From the NCBI RefSeq assembly GCF_900113735.1, contig NZ_FOQM01000026.1, positions 47,339 to 111,338 on the forward strand: a stretch of DNA of 64,000 nucleotides. The letters are read 5' to 3'. This DNA is from Bradyrhizobium sp. Gha (GTDB taxonomy: Bacteria; Pseudomonadota; Alphaproteobacteria; Rhizobiales; Xanthobacteraceae). Shown piece after piece: positions 8,990-16,213 of the stretch. The notes beneath the pieces were generated by a model. It was not told the DNA's origin and searched no databases. It saw nothing but the letters and a program-made list of their open reading frames with translations. Position 1 is the first letter of the stretch. Every line of letters starts with the position of its first letter. The translations under genes and the position numbers were made by a program.

Positions 8990-9934
8990 ATGCGAGCGAC
9001 AACCATGACGATCCGATTGCCTGTCTTCCGCCTTCTCCTCGTGCTGGCCTCCGTACTGGTTTTAGCCGGCGCGCCGGCACGGGCGCAGAACATCGTCGTC
9101 ATGGTCAACGGCGATCCCATCACCGACTTCGACATCGAGCAGCGCTCCAAGCTCGACCAGCTGACGACGCAGAAGACACCGAGCCGGCAAGACGTCATCA
9201 ACACGTTGATCGACGACAAGATCAAGATCAAGGAAGGCAAGAAATACGGCGTCGATCCCACCGTCGCCGACGTCAACCAGTCCTTCGAGGGCATGGCGCA
9301 GCGCATGCGCATCACGCCCGATCAGCTCTCCAAGTCGCTCGAGGTCAAGGGCGTGCGTCCCGACACCCTCAAGAACCGCATGAAGTCAGAGATGGTCTGG
9401 ACCAGCCTCGTGCGCGGCCGGTTCAAGGAGAAGCTGATGGTCGGCGAAAAGGACGTCGCCGACAAGGTGCGGGAAAGCGGTGACGAGAAGCTCCAGGTCG
9501 AGGGCACCGAATACAAGATGCAGCCGGTCGTGCTGATCGTGCCGCGCGGCTCGACTGCGGCTTTCCAGGAGACGCGGATGAAGGAAGCCGAGCAATACCG
9601 CGCGCGCGTCGGAAGCTGCGAGGAAGCCAATTCGCTGTTCCGCTCGACGCCGAACGCCACCATCCGCGAGACCGTGACCAAGACGACCGCGGACCTGCCC
9701 GAGGCGCTGCGCAAGGTGCTCGACGATACGCCGATCGGCCATATGACCGCCCCCGAGGTGACCAGGTCGGGCATCGAGATGGTGGCGCTGTGCTCGCGCA
9801 AGCCGACCACGATCGACACGCCGAAGAAGCGCGAGATTCAACAGAAGATGTATGCGGAGAAGTACGAGAAGACGCAGAAGGCCTATCTCGACGAGCTCCG
9901 CAAAGCCGCGATGATCGAGTATCGCAACCGCTGA
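8990..9934 (+). CDS. SurA-like periplasmic peptidylprolyl isomerase / chaperone
   Basis: A 314-residue exported protein; a second in-frame ATG at 9005 is equally plausible. The signal peptide ends at AGAPARAQN. The SurA N-terminal domain follows: VVMVNGDPITDFDIEQRSKL, then VINTLIDDKIKIKEGKKYG. One parvulin-like domain occupies about residues 180-300 and ends with GHMTAPEVTRSGIEMVAL. E. coli SurA has two parvulin domains, so this is the short alphaproteobacterial form. It probably escorts LptD and other barrels. Placement directly after lptD fits that job. Its TGA shares a base with the next ATG (TGATG), so the pdxA remnant is translationally coupled. Confidence 0.9.
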   Translation: MRATTMTIRLPVFRLLLVLASVLVLAGAPARAQNIVVMVNGDPITDFDIEQRSKLDQLTTQKTPSRQDVINTLIDDKIKIKEGKKYGVDPTVADVNQSFEGMAQRMRITPDQLSKSLEVKGVRPDTLKNRMKSEMVWTSLVRGRFKEKLMVGEKDVADKVRESGDEKLQVEGTEYKMQPVVLIVPRGSTAAFQETRMKEAEQYRARVGSCEEANSLFRSTPNATIRETVTKTTADLPEALRKVLDDTPIGHMTAPEVTRSGIEMVALCSRKPTTIDTPKKREIQQKMYAEKYEKTQKAYLDELRKAAMIEYRNR

Positions 9935-10137
9935 TGGGGGCTCCCGACCAGGCGCTGATCCCGATCAAGACCGTGGCGTTCGACGACTCCGTCAACCTCA
10001 CGCTCGGCCTGCCCTTCATCCGCACCTCGCCCGATCACGGCGCCGCCTTCGACACCGCCGGTACCGGCAAAGCCAATCCGGCGAGCCTGATTGCGGCACT
10101 CACGCTCGCGAGCCGCATGGCGGCCGCAAACAGCTGA
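9934..10137 (+). pseudogene. pdxA: C-terminal remnant of 4-hydroxythreonine-4-phosphate dehydrogenase
   Basis: A 67-codon frame starts at the ATG overlapping the surA-like stop and ends at the TGA overlapping the rsmA start. From codon 5 it reads DQALIPIKTVAFDDSVNLTL, then GLPFIRTSPDHGAAFDTAGT: the highly conserved C-terminal block of PdxA, including the HG metal/substrate motif. A complete PdxA has about 330 residues, so some 270 N-terminal residues are missing while both operon overlaps are kept. PdxA makes a precursor of pyridoxal phosphate; this fragment cannot be active alone. The frame is still open, so the deletion is either recent, or the peptide is kept for coupling to rsmA, or the assembly is wrong here. 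Confidence 0.85.
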
Positions 10138-10994
10138 TGAGCGCGATCGACGACCTGCCGCCGCTTCGCGAGGTCATTCGCCAGCATGCGCTGTCGGCCC
10201 GCAAATCGTTGGGCCAGAATTTTCTGCTCGACCTCAATCTCACCGCGCGCATCGCGCGCGCGGCCGCGCCTCTCGAAGACTCCACCATCGTCGAGATCGG
10301 CCCCGGTCCCGGCGGGCTGACGCGCGCGCTGCTTGCGCTCGGCGCCAGACGCGTGATTGCGATCGAGCACGACGAACGCGCGATCCCGGCGCTTGAGGAT
10401 ATTTCCGCGCGCTATCCTGACAGGCTCGAGATCGTGCATGGCGACGCCATGACCTTCGATCCGCGGCCGCTGCTTAGCGGCGAGCGCGCCAAGATCGTCG
10501 CCAATCTGCCCTACAACATCGCGACCCAGCTCCTGATCAACTGGCTCACCATCGAGCCCTGGCCGCCCTGGTACGACATGATGGTGCTGATGTTTCAGCG
10601 CGAGGTCGCAGAGCGCATCGTCGCGCACGAGGACGCGGAGGCCTATGGCCGGCTCGGCGTGCTCGCCAACTGGCGCGCAGAGACGAGGATCCTGTTCGAC
10701 ATTTCGCCATCCGCTTTCGTGCCGCCACCGAAAGTCACCTCGTCCGTCGTTCGCCTCACGCCGCGCGCGGAGCCGTTGCCCTGCGATCGCAAGCTGCTCG
10801 AACAGGTCGCGGCCGCAGCCTTCGGGCAGCGCCGCAAGATGCTGCGCCAGAGCCTGAAATCGTTGGGTGTCGATCCGGCGCGACTTGCGCAGGCCGCCGG
10901 CGTCGATGCGACGCGGCGCGCCGAGACTGTTCCGATCTCGGGCTTTGTTGCCATGGCGCGTGAATTGGCGGATATACGCGGCGAAGCGCAATAA
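10137..10994 (+). CDS. rsmA: 16S rRNA dimethyladenosine transferase RsmA (KsgA)
   Basis: A 285-residue S-adenosylmethionine-dependent methyltransferase that dimethylates two adjacent adenines at the 3' end of 16S rRNA. Family signatures are present: ARKSLGQNFLLD near the N-terminus, EIGPGPGGLTRALL for cofactor binding, and NLPYNIATQLL (motif IV) at the catalytic site. The C-terminal helical domain has FGQRRKMLRQSLK. The start overlaps the pdxA remnant stop (TGATG). Its location at the end of the lptD-surA-pdxA line is the classic proteobacterial order. Confidence 0.96.
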   Translation: MSAIDDLPPLREVIRQHALSARKSLGQNFLLDLNLTARIARAAAPLEDSTIVEIGPGPGGLTRALLALGARRVIAIEHDERAIPALEDISARYPDRLEIVHGDAMTFDPRPLLSGERAKIVANLPYNIATQLLINWLTIEPWPPWYDMMVLMFQREVAERIVAHEDAEAYGRLGVLANWRAETRILFDISPSAFVPPPKVTSSVVRLTPRAEPLPCDRKLLEQVAAAAFGQRRKMLRQSLKSLGVDPARLAQAAGVDATRRAETVPISGFVAMARELADIRGEAQ

Positions 10995-11016
10995 TCCATA
11001 TTCCGGAGGAAAGAAA

Positions 11017-12075
11017 ATGGCGTTGATGCGTCGTCAATCGCTGGTCAAGTTCGATGCGCCGCTGTGCGAGACCATCGTCGACACACCAAAACCGCAAGGC
11101 GCCGAGGTTCTGGTGCGCATCGAGCGCTGCGGCCTCTGTCATTCCGACTTGCACATCCAGGACGGCTATGCCGACCTTGGCGGCGGCAAGAAGCTCGATA
11201 CCACCCGTGGCATGACGCTGCCGTTCACCCTCGGCCACGAGATCGCCGGCATTGTCGACGAAGTCGGCCCCGACGTGCCGGCGGGTCTCGTCGGTACGAA
11301 GAAGGCGGTGTTTCCGTGGATCGGCTGCGGCCAGTGCCGCGACTGCAAGAACGGCGACGAGAATCTGTGCGCGAAACAGCGCTTCCTGGGCGTCTCCATC
11401 GATGGCGGCTTCGCCACCCATGTGCTCGTGCCCGACGCGAAATATCTACTCGACTATGATCCCCTGCCCGTCAACCAGGCGGCGACGTTGATGTGCTCCG
11501 GCGTCACCGCCTATGGCGCACTCAAGCGCCTGGTCGACCGTCCGCGCCAGCGCAACCTGTTGCTGATTGGTCTGGGTGGCGTCGGCATGATGGGCCTGTC
11601 GTTCGCGCAAGCCATGTTCAAGCAGCCGATCACGGTGGCCGATCTCTCGCCGGCCGCGCGCGAGACGGCGCTCGAGAACGGCGCAGCCAATGCCTACGAT
11701 CCGTCCGAGCCCGATGTGATCAAGCGCATCCTCAAGGAGACCGACGGCGGCTTCGACGAGGTCGTCGACTTCGCCGGCAACGAGAAGTCGATGGCGTTTG
11801 CGGTCGCGGTCGCCGCGCGCGGCGGCAAGGTCGTCGTCTCCGGCCTGATGGGCGGCCAGTTCACGCTGCCGATGGTGCAATGGGTCTACAAGCGTCTCAC
11901 CGTTGAAGGCTTCATGGTCGGCACGCTCGCGGAGGCTCACGAGCTGATGGCGCTTGCCCGCGCCGGCAAGATCAAGCCGACGCCGATGCGCGAAGAGCCG
12001 ATGGCCGACGTGCAGAAGTGGATCGACGAACTTCGCGCCGGCAAGGTGGTCGGCCGTATCGTGCTGAAGAACTGA
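11017..12075 (+). CDS. Zinc-dependent alcohol dehydrogenase (MDR superfamily)
   Basis: A 352-residue medium-chain dehydrogenase with a strong ribosome binding site (GGAGG, six bases before ATG). Catalytic zinc ligands lie in CGLCHSDLH and GHEIAG; the structural zinc loop CGQCRDCKNGDENLC has all four cysteines. The Rossmann motif is GLGGVGMMG. It oxidises alcohols or reduces aldehydes with NAD(P); the substrate cannot be told. The spacing of 22 bases from rsmA allows read-through, but the functions are unrelated. A GC-rich inverted repeat (GGCGGC/GCCGCC, about 12085-12110) follows the stop and may be a weak terminator. Confidence 0.92.
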   Translation: MALMRRQSLVKFDAPLCETIVDTPKPQGAEVLVRIERCGLCHSDLHIQDGYADLGGGKKLDTTRGMTLPFTLGHEIAGIVDEVGPDVPAGLVGTKKAVFPWIGCGQCRDCKNGDENLCAKQRFLGVSIDGGFATHVLVPDAKYLLDYDPLPVNQAATLMCSGVTAYGALKRLVDRPRQRNLLLIGLGGVGMMGLSFAQAMFKQPITVADLSPAARETALENGAANAYDPSEPDVIKRILKETDGGFDEVVDFAGNEKSMAFAVAVAARGGKVVVSGLMGGQFTLPMVQWVYKRLTVEGFMVGTLAEAHELMALARAGKIKPTPMREEPMADVQKWIDELRAGKVVGRIVLKN

Positions 12076-12149
12076 GTTTCAGCCGGCGGCGAGATGCATA
12101 TCTAGCCGCCGCTCACGGAACGCCTGCCGCCGCGCGGCGTTGGCAGCGC

Positions 12150-12377
12150 ATGTCCATTCGTTGCACGGTCGAGAGCGCATTCTTCATCGCCTGGAGCTTC
12201 CTCGAGAAGAGCGGCGAGCTTGGCCCGCCTGACATCTCGGCAAACGTCATTCTCGACGCGATCGAAGCGCAGCTGAAGACCGGTGAGCGCCGTCCACTGA
12301 TGCTCGCCAACAGGGCGATCGACACCTATCGCTACTTGAACCGCGAGCCTGCCGCACGCGAAGCGCGCCTCGGCTAG
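12150..12377 (+). CDS. Small hypothetical protein
   Basis: A 75-residue soluble-looking protein from ATG at 12150. It has a mixed composition with a plausible helix-turn layout: AFFIAWSFLEKSGELGPPD, then NVILDAIEAQLKTGERRPLM, then ANRAIDTYRYLNREP. No signal peptide or cysteine pair is present. I do not recognise a family. It looks like a real protein rather than a shadow because the amino-acid mix is balanced and nothing is encoded opposite. It lies 74 bases after the dehydrogenase. Confidence 0.6.
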   Translation: MSIRCTVESAFFIAWSFLEKSGELGPPDISANVILDAIEAQLKTGERRPLMLANRAIDTYRYLNREPAAREARLG

Positions 12378-12598
12378 CGGCGTCAGCCCATGCCCTCGCC
12401 CCGCGGCTTGCGGTGTGACTTGAGGAAGGCTGCATAGTTCCGCGGATGACCGCCGCTGCTGGACGCCGTGATCGGAAAGTACCGCAAAGCGCGCCGAGTC
12501 GGCAGCCCACGGGCTCCGCATCCGGGAGAGTTCGTCCTCAGGCGGAGAAAACCTATTGCAGCACCAACGCCGGCCCCATCACTTCGGATCCAGGCTTA

Positions 12599-12624
12599 GG
12601 AACGTCCCGCGCCCCGAGTGCGTT
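12599..12624 (+). promoter_or_regulatory. Sigma-EcfG (general stress response) promoter
   Basis: GGAAC at 12599-12603 and CGTT at 12621-12624 are separated by 17 bases, an exact match to the EcfG consensus GGAAC-N16/17-CGTT known in alphaproteobacteria. Transcription would start about 30 bases before the ATG at 12661, leaving room for the GGAG ribosome binding site. Confidence 0.75.
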
Positions 12625-12660
12625 GGCCTCTTGTCAAACGCAACGACGGAGTCCGAGCGC

Positions 12661-12846
12661 ATGACGAAGACAAAAACGGTCCAGCCCGTTCCCGACGAGA
12701 ACCAGAGCCACAAAGGCGCCGGCAGCGCGCCGGACGCTCCCGTCGACACCACCAAGGGCCATCGCGACGACGAGAAGCAGAACATCCGTGAGCAGGCAGC
12801 TCACGGCAATCTCACCCAGAACACCAGCAACCGGCGCATGGGATAG
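12661..12846 (+). CDS. Small hydrophilic protein, predicted general-stress-response target
   Basis: A 61-residue protein with no hydrophobic core: it is rich in Lys, Asp, Asn, Gln and His (DENQSHKGAG, TKGHRDDEKQNIREQ, NLTQNTSNRRM). That composition suggests an unstructured, hydrophilin-like stress protein, but the function is unknown. The best evidence that it is real is the perfect sigma-EcfG promoter about 37 bases upstream and the GGAG ribosome binding site. No other gene overlaps it. Small proteins of this type are common in EcfG regulons of bradyrhizobia, from general knowledge. Confidence 0.75.
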   Translation: MTKTKTVQPVPDENQSHKGAGSAPDAPVDTTKGHRDDEKQNIREQAAHGNLTQNTSNRRMG

Positions 12847-12882
12847 GCGCAGAAACCAGGGGGATGAAGAGGAGATACGAAC

Positions 12883-13059
12883 GTGGTGACGCCGAGCAAG
12901 TGGTACGACCCGATCTCAGAGCGCTGGATCGCACCGCGCGAACAACATTCCGAAGCAGCATCTCTTCATTCCAGCGAGAACCACGTGCTCGAGCTGCAGA
13001 GGTCAGTCGAGATCCAGCGCATCTGGCGCCTGTTGGTCGATTGCTGCGCCACCAAGTGA
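12883..13059 (+). CDS. Possible small protein (58 residues, GTG start)
   Basis: A GTG start at 12883, nine bases after GAGGAGA, opens a frame of 58 residues: VTPSKWYDPISERWIAPREQ at the N-terminus and LELQRSVEIQRIWRLLVDCC near the C-terminus. A frame starting at ATG 12864 overlaps it but is arginine-rich and looks like a shadow. The good ribosome binding site, the Trp/Tyr-rich N-terminus and the amphipathic C-terminal helix favour this frame. It follows the EcfG-controlled gene by 36 bases and could share its transcript. No family is recognised. Confidence 0.4.
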   Translation: MVTPSKWYDPISERWIAPREQHSEAASLHSSENHVLELQRSVEIQRIWRLLVDCCATK

Positions 13060-13404
13060 CGTCTTCGCCCGCCGCTTGACCGCGGCGAAGCGCCGGGCGG
13101 CCCGCACGATTATCATCCCGCATGAATGAGCCCGCATTTTCGCCAGGGCCATCGCAATTGCGATCCGCTTTCTGTCGATCACAGCCGGCGGCGCCTGTCT
13201 GCTGCTCACCGCGATCCGAAACTGGCCAGTTTGTGGAACCGCGAACCACCAAACGCCCCCGAAATGACTTAATTCGGATGGAACGAACACGTCGCAGGCC
13301 CGATTCAAGCCACATCCTCTCCGGATTTGGGGCTCATTGCCACCTAACTCTTTGTCGAGAAAGCGCCCGTAACGAGTTGCGTCATGCGTAACCGGGAGAC
13401 CAGA
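13060..13404. other. Non-coding stretch with no supported feature
   Basis: Open frames here have shadow-like composition. A GGAAC at about 13276 lacks the CGTT partner of an EcfG promoter. The promoter of the following membrane protein gene presumably lies here, but I cannot identify it. Confidence 0.4.
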
Positions 13405-14616
13405 ATGGGCAACCGCACCGCAAAGTTCATATCCGCGCTGATTGGCAGCATCGTCGCGGGCGTACCATTGGCCGCTGTCTCCCAGGACGCGCCCAGCGCG
13501 CCCCCTGCCACAAGCAGCGCGAATGCCGCGGGCGACTGCCTGGCGTCGCCCAAAGGCGTCGCGCCGCAGGGACAGCACTGGCACTATCGGCTCGAGCGCG
13601 CGACCAAGCGGCAATGCTGGTATCTGCGTGCCGAAGGCGGCAAGGTCACACAAACTGCACAGGCTGCGCCTGCGCCCGAAAAGCCCGAAAAGCCGGTAGC
13701 AGAGTCAGCCGCGCCGCAGCAGCACGCGGTGCAGGACGCGCGCGCTGAATATGTGACGGCGCACAACGCTCCTGCGCCGAGCACGCCAAGCGCACCGGCT
13801 CAGACACAACCGGCGCCGACGCAACAAGCGGCATCTCCCTCCGCTGACGCCAACGCGCAGCAGCCCGCCCTCGCCGGACGCTGGCCCGACGCCTCCACGG
13901 CGTCCGCCGCGCCCGCGGCGGAGCCGTCGCCCGCCCCGGTCGCGGTCGCCGCGCAGCCGAGCGTGAAGCCGGCGAAGTCTGCGATTGCTCTGGCCGCGGC
14001 CGACAGCGCCGCCGACAAGCCGACCGGCTCCCTCCAGATGCTGCTGCTCGCGATCGGCGGCGCGCTGGCGCTTGCCGGCATCCTCGCCAGCATCATCTAT
14101 CGCTTCGCCAGCGGGCGCAGCCGCCGCCAGGCCGCCAACCATCGCCGCGTCAACTGGGACAATTTCGAGCCGCAGGCTCGCGACGACGGCCATGCGCCCT
14201 GGCTCGCCGCGATGCCGGCCGCGGTGCCGCACGCGCGGCAGCCGCGCCCGGTCGATTTCGATGCCGCACGCCGGCAAGGCGCGCAGCTCGAAGCGATCGA
14301 TCGCGAAATCGATGTGATCGACGCGCGCGTACCGCCAGCCCGCAACGCGGCCGCAGAGCTGGACGAGGCCAATATCTTCAACGGAGAATTCGAGATCGAG
14401 CCGTCAGCGCCGCGGCTCGCGGCCAACGCACCCCACGACGAAGCGCCGGCCGATCGTGCCGAGGATACGAGAATCCAGGACGCCGATGTCGACGTGATCA
14501 CGACGATGCTGGAACGGCTGCTGAACGAAGGCCCGCGGCTGTCGCAGCCTAGCCCTGAAGCTGAGCTTGCAGACCACGCACGAAGCCGACGAGGCCCGTC
14601 CGCCGCTCGCGCTTGA
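13405..14616 (+). CDS. Exported proline/alanine-rich single-pass membrane protein, unknown function
   Basis: 403 residues from the ATG at 13405 (GGGAGA seven bases upstream; an in-frame ATG at 13384 is the alternative). A signal-like N-terminus (FISALIGSIVAGVPLAAVSQ) is followed by a small domain with GDCLASPKG and WHYRLERATKRQCWYLR, perhaps one disulfide. Then come about 130 residues of Pro/Ala/Gln linker, a membrane helix near 212-233 (MLLLAIGGALALAGILASII), and a mostly charged cytosolic tail. I do not recognise the family. Its 3' end overlaps gmk on the other strand by 68 bases. Confidence 0.7.
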   Translation: MGNRTAKFISALIGSIVAGVPLAAVSQDAPSAPPATSSANAAGDCLASPKGVAPQGQHWHYRLERATKRQCWYLRAEGGKVTQTAQAAPAPEKPEKPVAESAAPQQHAVQDARAEYVTAHNAPAPSTPSAPAQTQPAPTQQAASPSADANAQQPALAGRWPDASTASAAPAAEPSPAPVAVAAQPSVKPAKSAIALAAADSAADKPTGSLQMLLLAIGGALALAGILASIIYRFASGRSRRQAANHRRVNWDNFEPQARDDGHAPWLAAMPAAVPHARQPRPVDFDAARRQGAQLEAIDREIDVIDARVPPARNAAAELDEANIFNGEFEIEPSAPRLAANAPHDEAPADRAEDTRIQDADVDVITTMLERLLNEGPRLSQPSPEAELADHARSRRGPSAARA

Positions 14617-15208
14617 GGCGTTCGGCCTTCAGGATCGACTGCACCTCGGCGAAGGCCTCGTCGATGTCGTGGTTGATCACGATGTAGTCGTACTCGGCCC
14701 AGTGGCTCATCTCGTGGCTGGCGCGGCTCATGCGCTTGCGGATCACCTCGTCGGAATCCTGCGCGCGTGAATGCAAGCGCTTCTCGAGATCGCTGGCCGA
14801 CGGCGGCAGGATGAACACGCTGACGACATCCGCACGCGCCTTCTCGCGCAGCTGCTGCGTGCCCTGCCAGTCGATGTCGAACAGCACATCCTGCCCGGCC
14901 GACAGCGCCGCTTCGACCGGGCCGCGCGGCGTTCCGTAGCTGTTGTCGAACACGGTGGCCCATTCCAGCAGTTCGCCGGCCTTCACCATCGCCTCGAAGG
15001 TGGCCTTGTCGACGAATGAATAATCCGTGCCGTTGACCTCGCCTGGCCGCATTGCGCGGGTGGTCGCGGAGACCGACATTCTCAAGCCCGGCATGCGCTC
15101 GATCAACAAACGCGACAGCGTCGTCTTGCCCGCGCCTGACGGCGAGGACAGCACGAACATCAATCCGCGCCGCTCGACACCATCAGTTCCGTGGCCGCCC
15201 GTCGTCAT
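14549..15208 (-). CDS. gmk: Guanylate kinase
   Basis: 219 residues. Converts GMP and ATP to GDP and ADP in nucleotide synthesis. The P-loop is FVLSSPSGAGKTTLSRLL, the GMP-binding part has SVSATTRAMRPGEVNGTDY and VDKATFEAMV, and DIDWQGTQQL with a lid region RKRMSRASHEM follow. The length matches the family. It is the last gene of the fab-mltG-yicC-gmk line: yicC ends three bases before it. The 3' end converges with and overlaps the preceding plus-strand gene by 68 bases. Confidence 0.96.
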   Translation of the reverse strand: MTTGGHGTDGVERRGLMFVLSSPSGAGKTTLSRLLIERMPGLRMSVSATTRAMRPGEVNGTDYSFVDKATFEAMVKAGELLEWATVFDNSYGTPRGPVEAALSAGQDVLFDIDWQGTQQLREKARADVVSVFILPPSASDLEKRLHSRAQDSDEVIRKRMSRASHEMSHWAEYDYIVINHDIDEAFAEVQSILKAERLKRERRTGLVGFVRGLQAQLQG

Positions 15209-15211
15209 CGA

Positions 15212-16099
15212 TCACTCCAGATTCTGGACCTGCTCGCGGAATTGCTCGACCACGTTCTTCATGGCGAGCCCGGTATTGGTCAACTCGATGTCGTTTGACT
15301 TGGAGCAGCAGGTGTTGACCTCGCGGTGAAATTCCTGCGCCAGGAAGTCGAGCTTGCGGCCGATCGGGCCGCCCTTGCCGATCAGCTCGCGCGCCTGCGC
15401 GATGTGCGAGGCGATGCGGTCGAGCTCCTCACGGATGTCGGCCCTCGTCGCGATCAGGATCGCTTCCTGCATCAGGCGGTCGGAATCGAAACGATCGGAG
15501 GTGTCGAGCAACGCGGCGATCTGCTCGGCGAGCCTCGCCTTGATCGCCTCCGGCTTGCGGCCGGGCGAACCTTCCGCCTTCTTCGCCAGCTGCTCGACCT
15601 CGTCGACCCGTTGGGTCAGGATTTGTCCGAGTGAGATGCCCTCGCGCTTGCGCATCGCCACGAGCTCGTCGAGCGCCTTGTCGAACGCATCGGCTGCAGC
15701 GGCACGCGCAGCCTTGTCCTCCTCCTCATCGCCCTCGGGCTCGGCGACCTCGACGACGCCCTTGATCGCGAGCAGGCCGTCGATGCTCGGCGCAACCGCG
15801 TCGACCCTGCCGGCGATGACGGCAGCGGCCTTCAGCACGGCGTTGAGCACGTCCTCGTTGACGCGGACGGTGGCGGCTGCGTTGGCGCGCTTGACGTTGA
15901 GATTGGCATAGACGGTTCCACGCGACAAAAGCTCGCCGGCGCGCTTCTTGGCGTGGGCCTCGAGCTCGTCGAAGCCCTGCGGCAGCCGCACCCGCAAGTC
16001 AAAGCCCTTGGCGTTGACCGACTTCAATTCCCATTCGAACGTATACGGCCCGCTTGCGCCGTGGCTTCGGGCAAAGCCGGTCATGGACGACAGCGCCAT
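15212..16099 (-). CDS. YicC/YloC family endoribonuclease
   Basis: 295 residues with the family N-terminus SSMTGFARSHG, then WELKSVNAKGFDLRVRLP, and the C-terminal DUF1732 block with GPIGRKLDFLAQEFHREVNT and CCSKSNDIELTNTGLAMKN. YicC-type proteins are metal-dependent endoribonucleases; in E. coli YicC affects small-RNA turnover. The gene sits just upstream of gmk, as in many bacteria, and downstream of mltG. Start at 16099 gives the canonical MALSSMTGF beginning. Confidence 0.93.
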   Translation of the reverse strand: MALSSMTGFARSHGASGPYTFEWELKSVNAKGFDLRVRLPQGFDELEAHAKKRAGELLSRGTVYANLNVKRANAAATVRVNEDVLNAVLKAAAVIAGRVDAVAPSIDGLLAIKGVVEVAEPEGDEEEDKAARAAAADAFDKALDELVAMRKREGISLGQILTQRVDEVEQLAKKAEGSPGRKPEAIKARLAEQIAALLDTSDRFDSDRLMQEAILIATRADIREELDRIASHIAQARELIGKGGPIGRKLDFLAQEFHREVNTCCSKSNDIELTNTGLAMKNVVEQFREQVQNLE

Positions 16100-16213
16100 C
16101 AGGTCAGTTTCTCCGGAAACATGGGATTCGCGAGGCCATCAGGCCACGGGAATCTTAAGACTATTTTGCAGGAAAGTGGAATCCGCAAAGTCCGTAGCAC
16201 GTCTGCAGCCAGC

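Noticed and set aside
13276..13300. Possible EcfG promoter (GGAAC near 13276)
   Set aside because: No CGTT at 16 or 17 bases downstream (GATT/CGAT instead), and no small gene at the right distance.
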